Source: Streptomyces luteolifulvus | GTDB lineage: Bacteria; Actinomycetota; Actinomycetes; Streptomycetales; Streptomycetaceae | Assembly (NCBI RefSeq): GCF_008806595.1 | Contig: NZ_VZRB01000043.1 | Coordinates: 1 to 64,000 of the forward strand | Reading direction: 5' to 3' | DNA length: 64,000 nucleotides | Shown here: one piece after another, positions 62,132 through 64,000 of the stretch | Numbering within the stretch: position 1 is the first letter of the stretch | How the letters are laid out: the number at the start of each line of letters is the position of its first letter | The notes under the pieces: model-generated | The model's input: only the letters and a program-made list of their open reading frames with translations | The model's database searches: none | Told to the model about the DNA's origin: nothing | Program-made: the position numbers and the translations under genes

Positions 62132-63597
62132 CGCAGGGAGATCCTCATGTCGGTCACGCTCTGGGCCCGCTCCATGACCCATGCCTTCTCGCTGGTGTAT
62201 TCGTGCACGGAGGTGATGGCCAGCTTCATCGCCTCCTGGACGCGGTAGGCGCCGCTCTCGTAGAAGTCGAAGCCGATCAGGTCGAGGGTCGGGCTGACGT
62301 CCAGGAAGTCCAGCAGGTACAGCATGTTGAAGCCGGTGGTCGGGATGCCCGACCAGACGTCGGGGCCGAGCCTGCCGATGTTGCGGACGGGCCAGCGCAG
62401 CGACTCGTCGCCGAGGTAGGTCTGCGCGCCGGGCACCAGTCGGTTGCGCAGCGAGTACTTCCAGTCGCCGGAGATGCCGCCGAACACGAGCCGGGTGGTG
62501 ACCTGTCTGTCCCAGTTGAAGCCGTGCTTGTGGATGGTGGCGTGGATGTCGGTCCGGCTGCCGGTGTGCTTCGGGTCGATCTTGTACGAGTTGAAGCGCA
62601 CCACCAGGTCGTACGCGTCGATCCGGTCGCCCATCGAACTGCTGCCGACCCGGCCGGAGTTGGCGATCAGGCAGACGGACTTGCCGGCGATCAGATTGCG
62701 GAACTCACCGAGGGTGATCCACTGCACGCCGCCGATGGTGGGGTCGGCGACGGGGCCGCGCATCCGGCTGCGGCGCTGTTCGGCGTAAAGGGCGACGGCC
62801 TCGGTGTAGGCGGGGAGGCCTTCGGTGTCGGTCCGGTCGCCGCGCAGGTCCAGATACTGGCTGAGCAGTTCCTGCCGGTCGTTGACCGGCGCGTCCTCGG
62901 CGGCCAGTGCCAGGAGCGCTCCCACGAGCCGGGGCTCGGCCTGGGCCCAGTCGCCGACGGCGTGCGCGGCGAGGCCTTCGGCCCACACCTCGGTGGCCGG
63001 GCGGCGGGCGAACTCCTGGGCGCCCGGGACCTGCCGCTTGAGCAGGGCGAACAGTTCCCGCTCCGTCTCGCCCGCGACGCGCAGTCCGGCGATCCTGGCG
63101 CGGACGCCGAAGCCGTCCTCGTCGGTGAGGCCGAGGTAGCGCTCGTACGCCTGAAGGGCCTCGGTCTCCTCGCCGAGGGTCTCCAGGAGACGGGCGCGCA
63201 GCCGCCAGCCGGCGCGGGAGTTCTTGCGCTGGGCGAGCACGGTGTCGCTGATGACCAGGGCGAGGTTCAGTTCGTCGTCGTAGCCGCACTCCAGCGCCTT
63301 GTTGGCGACGGCGAGCAGCGCGTCGAGCAGTTCGTTGCCGATGCCGGACGAGGGGGCGGCGGCGCCCTTGACGGCACGCTTGAGCAGGGCGGTGGCGCCG
63401 CCGGCCGGAGCGGGGGCGGGGGTGCCGGTCGAGGTCGTGCCCCACACGACGAGCAGCTTTCTCAGCTGTTCGGCGAGTTCTGCGCGGCGGCGGTCGATGC
63501 TGCCGACGAGTTTGCCGCTGTGCACGGCGCAGGCGCGCAGGCAGTCGTCCAGCTCCCCCCCACGTGCACGTGCCCGTCTGTTCTGGACCCTCGTCAT
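62128..63597 (-). CDS. GT29-like (eukaryotic-type) sialyltransferase with N-terminal helical repeats
   Basis: A 489-residue protein. The first 290 residues are TPR-like helices (LNLALVISDTVLAQRKNSRAGWRLRARLLE and similar; LGEETEALQAYERYLGL). From Cys309 the sequence follows the GT29 layout: motif L CLIANSGRVGS...DAYDLVVRFNSYKID...GSRTDIH, motif S IPTTGFNMLYLLDFL...LDLIGFDFY (near 420) and the HxxxxE very-short motif HEYTSE (His465, Glu470). These are the landmarks of animal sialyltransferases, which use CMP-sialic acid. It is coupled to the GT8/pyruvyltransferase gene. AGGAG precedes ATG 63597. Confidence 0.87.
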   Translation of the reverse strand: MTRVQNRRARARGGELDDCLRACAVHSGKLVGSIDRRRAELAEQLRKLLVVWGTTSTGTPAPAPAGGATALLKRAVKGAAAPSSGIGNELLDALLAVANKALECGYDDELNLALVISDTVLAQRKNSRAGWRLRARLLETLGEETEALQAYERYLGLTDEDGFGVRARIAGLRVAGETERELFALLKRQVPGAQEFARRPATEVWAEGLAAHAVGDWAQAEPRLVGALLALAAEDAPVNDRQELLSQYLDLRGDRTDTEGLPAYTEAVALYAEQRRSRMRGPVADPTIGGVQWITLGEFRNLIAGKSVCLIANSGRVGSSSMGDRIDAYDLVVRFNSYKIDPKHTGSRTDIHATIHKHGFNWDRQVTTRLVFGGISGDWKYSLRNRLVPGAQTYLGDESLRWPVRNIGRLGPDVWSGIPTTGFNMLYLLDFLDVSPTLDLIGFDFYESGAYRVQEAMKLAITSVHEYTSEKAWVMERAQSVTDMRISLR

Positions 63598-63809
63598 GAC
63601 GCTCCTGTTTTTGCCAAGCGAAAAGCTGAGTTTGCTGCCGTTTACTGGCCCGTAGGGGGATGTTGAGAAAATTAGGAAGCCAAAACGACGTCCAGGTGAA
63701 CTCGCCGGGACCATGGGGCTAATCGTTGGCTGGTCCATGAAGACGACCCTGTGATTCGGACTAACGTACTGGGAAGTACCCACAGGAGCGGCCCGTCGAG
63801 GGGACATTC

Positions 63810-64000
63810 GTGACCAGCATGACCGTGCGGCCGGTGACCGACGCACCACCCCGGCAGCCGGAATCGAAGGCCCCCCGGGAAAACCGGCTGCGCGCCCTGG
63901 ACGGGCTGCGGCTGATCGCCGCGCTGATGGTGGCCGCGTACCACTACGGGGGCCGCGGCGGCGAGGTCACACACGCCTGGGGCAGATCGGCGGCGCACCA
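63810..64000 (+). CDS. Acyltransferase 3 family membrane protein (start only)
   Basis: The gene runs off the window. The visible 63 residues have a basic, polar cytoplasmic head and then ENRLRALDGLRLIAALMVAAYHYGGRGG, the typical first membrane helix of OafA/YrhL-type O-acyltransferases, including the conserved LDGLRxxA...V and the histidine after the helix. GTG 63810 follows GAGGGG; ATG 63819 is an alternative. It is divergent from the GT29-like operon across 212 bp that contain both promoters. It may O-acylate the surface polymer. Confidence 0.85.
   Translation, partial: MTSMTVRPVTDAPPRQPESKAPRENRLRALDGLRLIAALMVAAYHYGGRGGEVTHAWGRSAAH

Overview
The window is from a high-GC actinomycete, almost certainly a Streptomyces. 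Supporting signs are the strong G/C third-position bias, many leaderless promoters (a TANNNT box 5 to 8 nt before an ATG or GTG), an AfsQ1/AfsQ2/SigQ locus and the nucleoside-salvage gene set around it. The gene order from the acyl-CoA carboxylase end through nucleoside salvage, afsQ and the nonulosonate genes matches my memory of the S. coelicolor SCO4920-SCO4880 neighbourhood, read backwards. That comparison is from memory, not from a search.

Layout. (1) 1-7.6 kb: end of a biotinylated acyl-CoA carboxylase, a TetR regulator, a non-coding tandem-repeat array, a DeoR regulator, an LpdA-type quinone reductase, a gamma-glutamylcyclotransferase-like protein, purine nucleoside phosphorylase and a phosphopentomutase/phosphomannomutase. 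(2) 7.6-20.4 kb: a block that appears inserted into the salvage genes. It begins with a 52-bp perfect palindrome. An eight-gene redox cassette follows: transporter-phosphatase fusion with a TTA codon, nitroreductase, AroD-AroE-like fusion, two paralogous small proteins, acyl-CoA-dehydrogenase-like flavoprotein, atypical P450 and methyltransferase. The block ends with a divergent pair, a DyP peroxidase carrying a lectin domain and a secreted radical copper oxidase. (3) 20.4-26 kb: PH-like membrane protein, deoC, two overlapping aldehyde dehydrogenase genes and a uridine-kinase-like P-loop protein. (4) 26-31 kb: sigQ divergent from afsQ1-afsQ2, then a lipoprotein, a VanZ-like protein and a PspC protein. 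(5) 31-47 kb: adenosine deaminase, a LysR/MFS pair, an ECF sigma factor and STAS protein, two pseudogenes, and the deoA-cdd-ABC nucleoside uptake operon with two tandem BMP lipoproteins. (6) 47-64 kb: an M20 amidohydrolase, a methyltransferase, then cell-surface glycan genes. The glycan set has a NeuB-like synthase, a CMP-transferase/HAD fusion, several sialyl/polysialyltransferase-like enzymes, a GT29-like protein, a GT8/pyruvyltransferase fusion and the start of an acyltransferase.

How it works together. Nucleosides bound by the two BMP lipoproteins enter through the ABC transporter. Cdd, Add, DeoA and the purine phosphorylase convert them to bases plus (deoxy)ribose-1-phosphate, the mutase makes the 5-phosphate, DeoC splits deoxyribose-5-phosphate, and the aldehyde dehydrogenases can remove acetaldehyde. 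A shared palindrome (CTACGCGCGTAG or a one-mismatch form) lies in front of six of these transcription units and looks like a local regulon operator. The glycan genes fit synthesis of a nonulosonic-acid (Kdn or sialic-like) wall polymer. The 7.9-16 kb cassette has no PKS or NRPS core and matches no pathway I recognise. It is the best candidate for an undescribed system.
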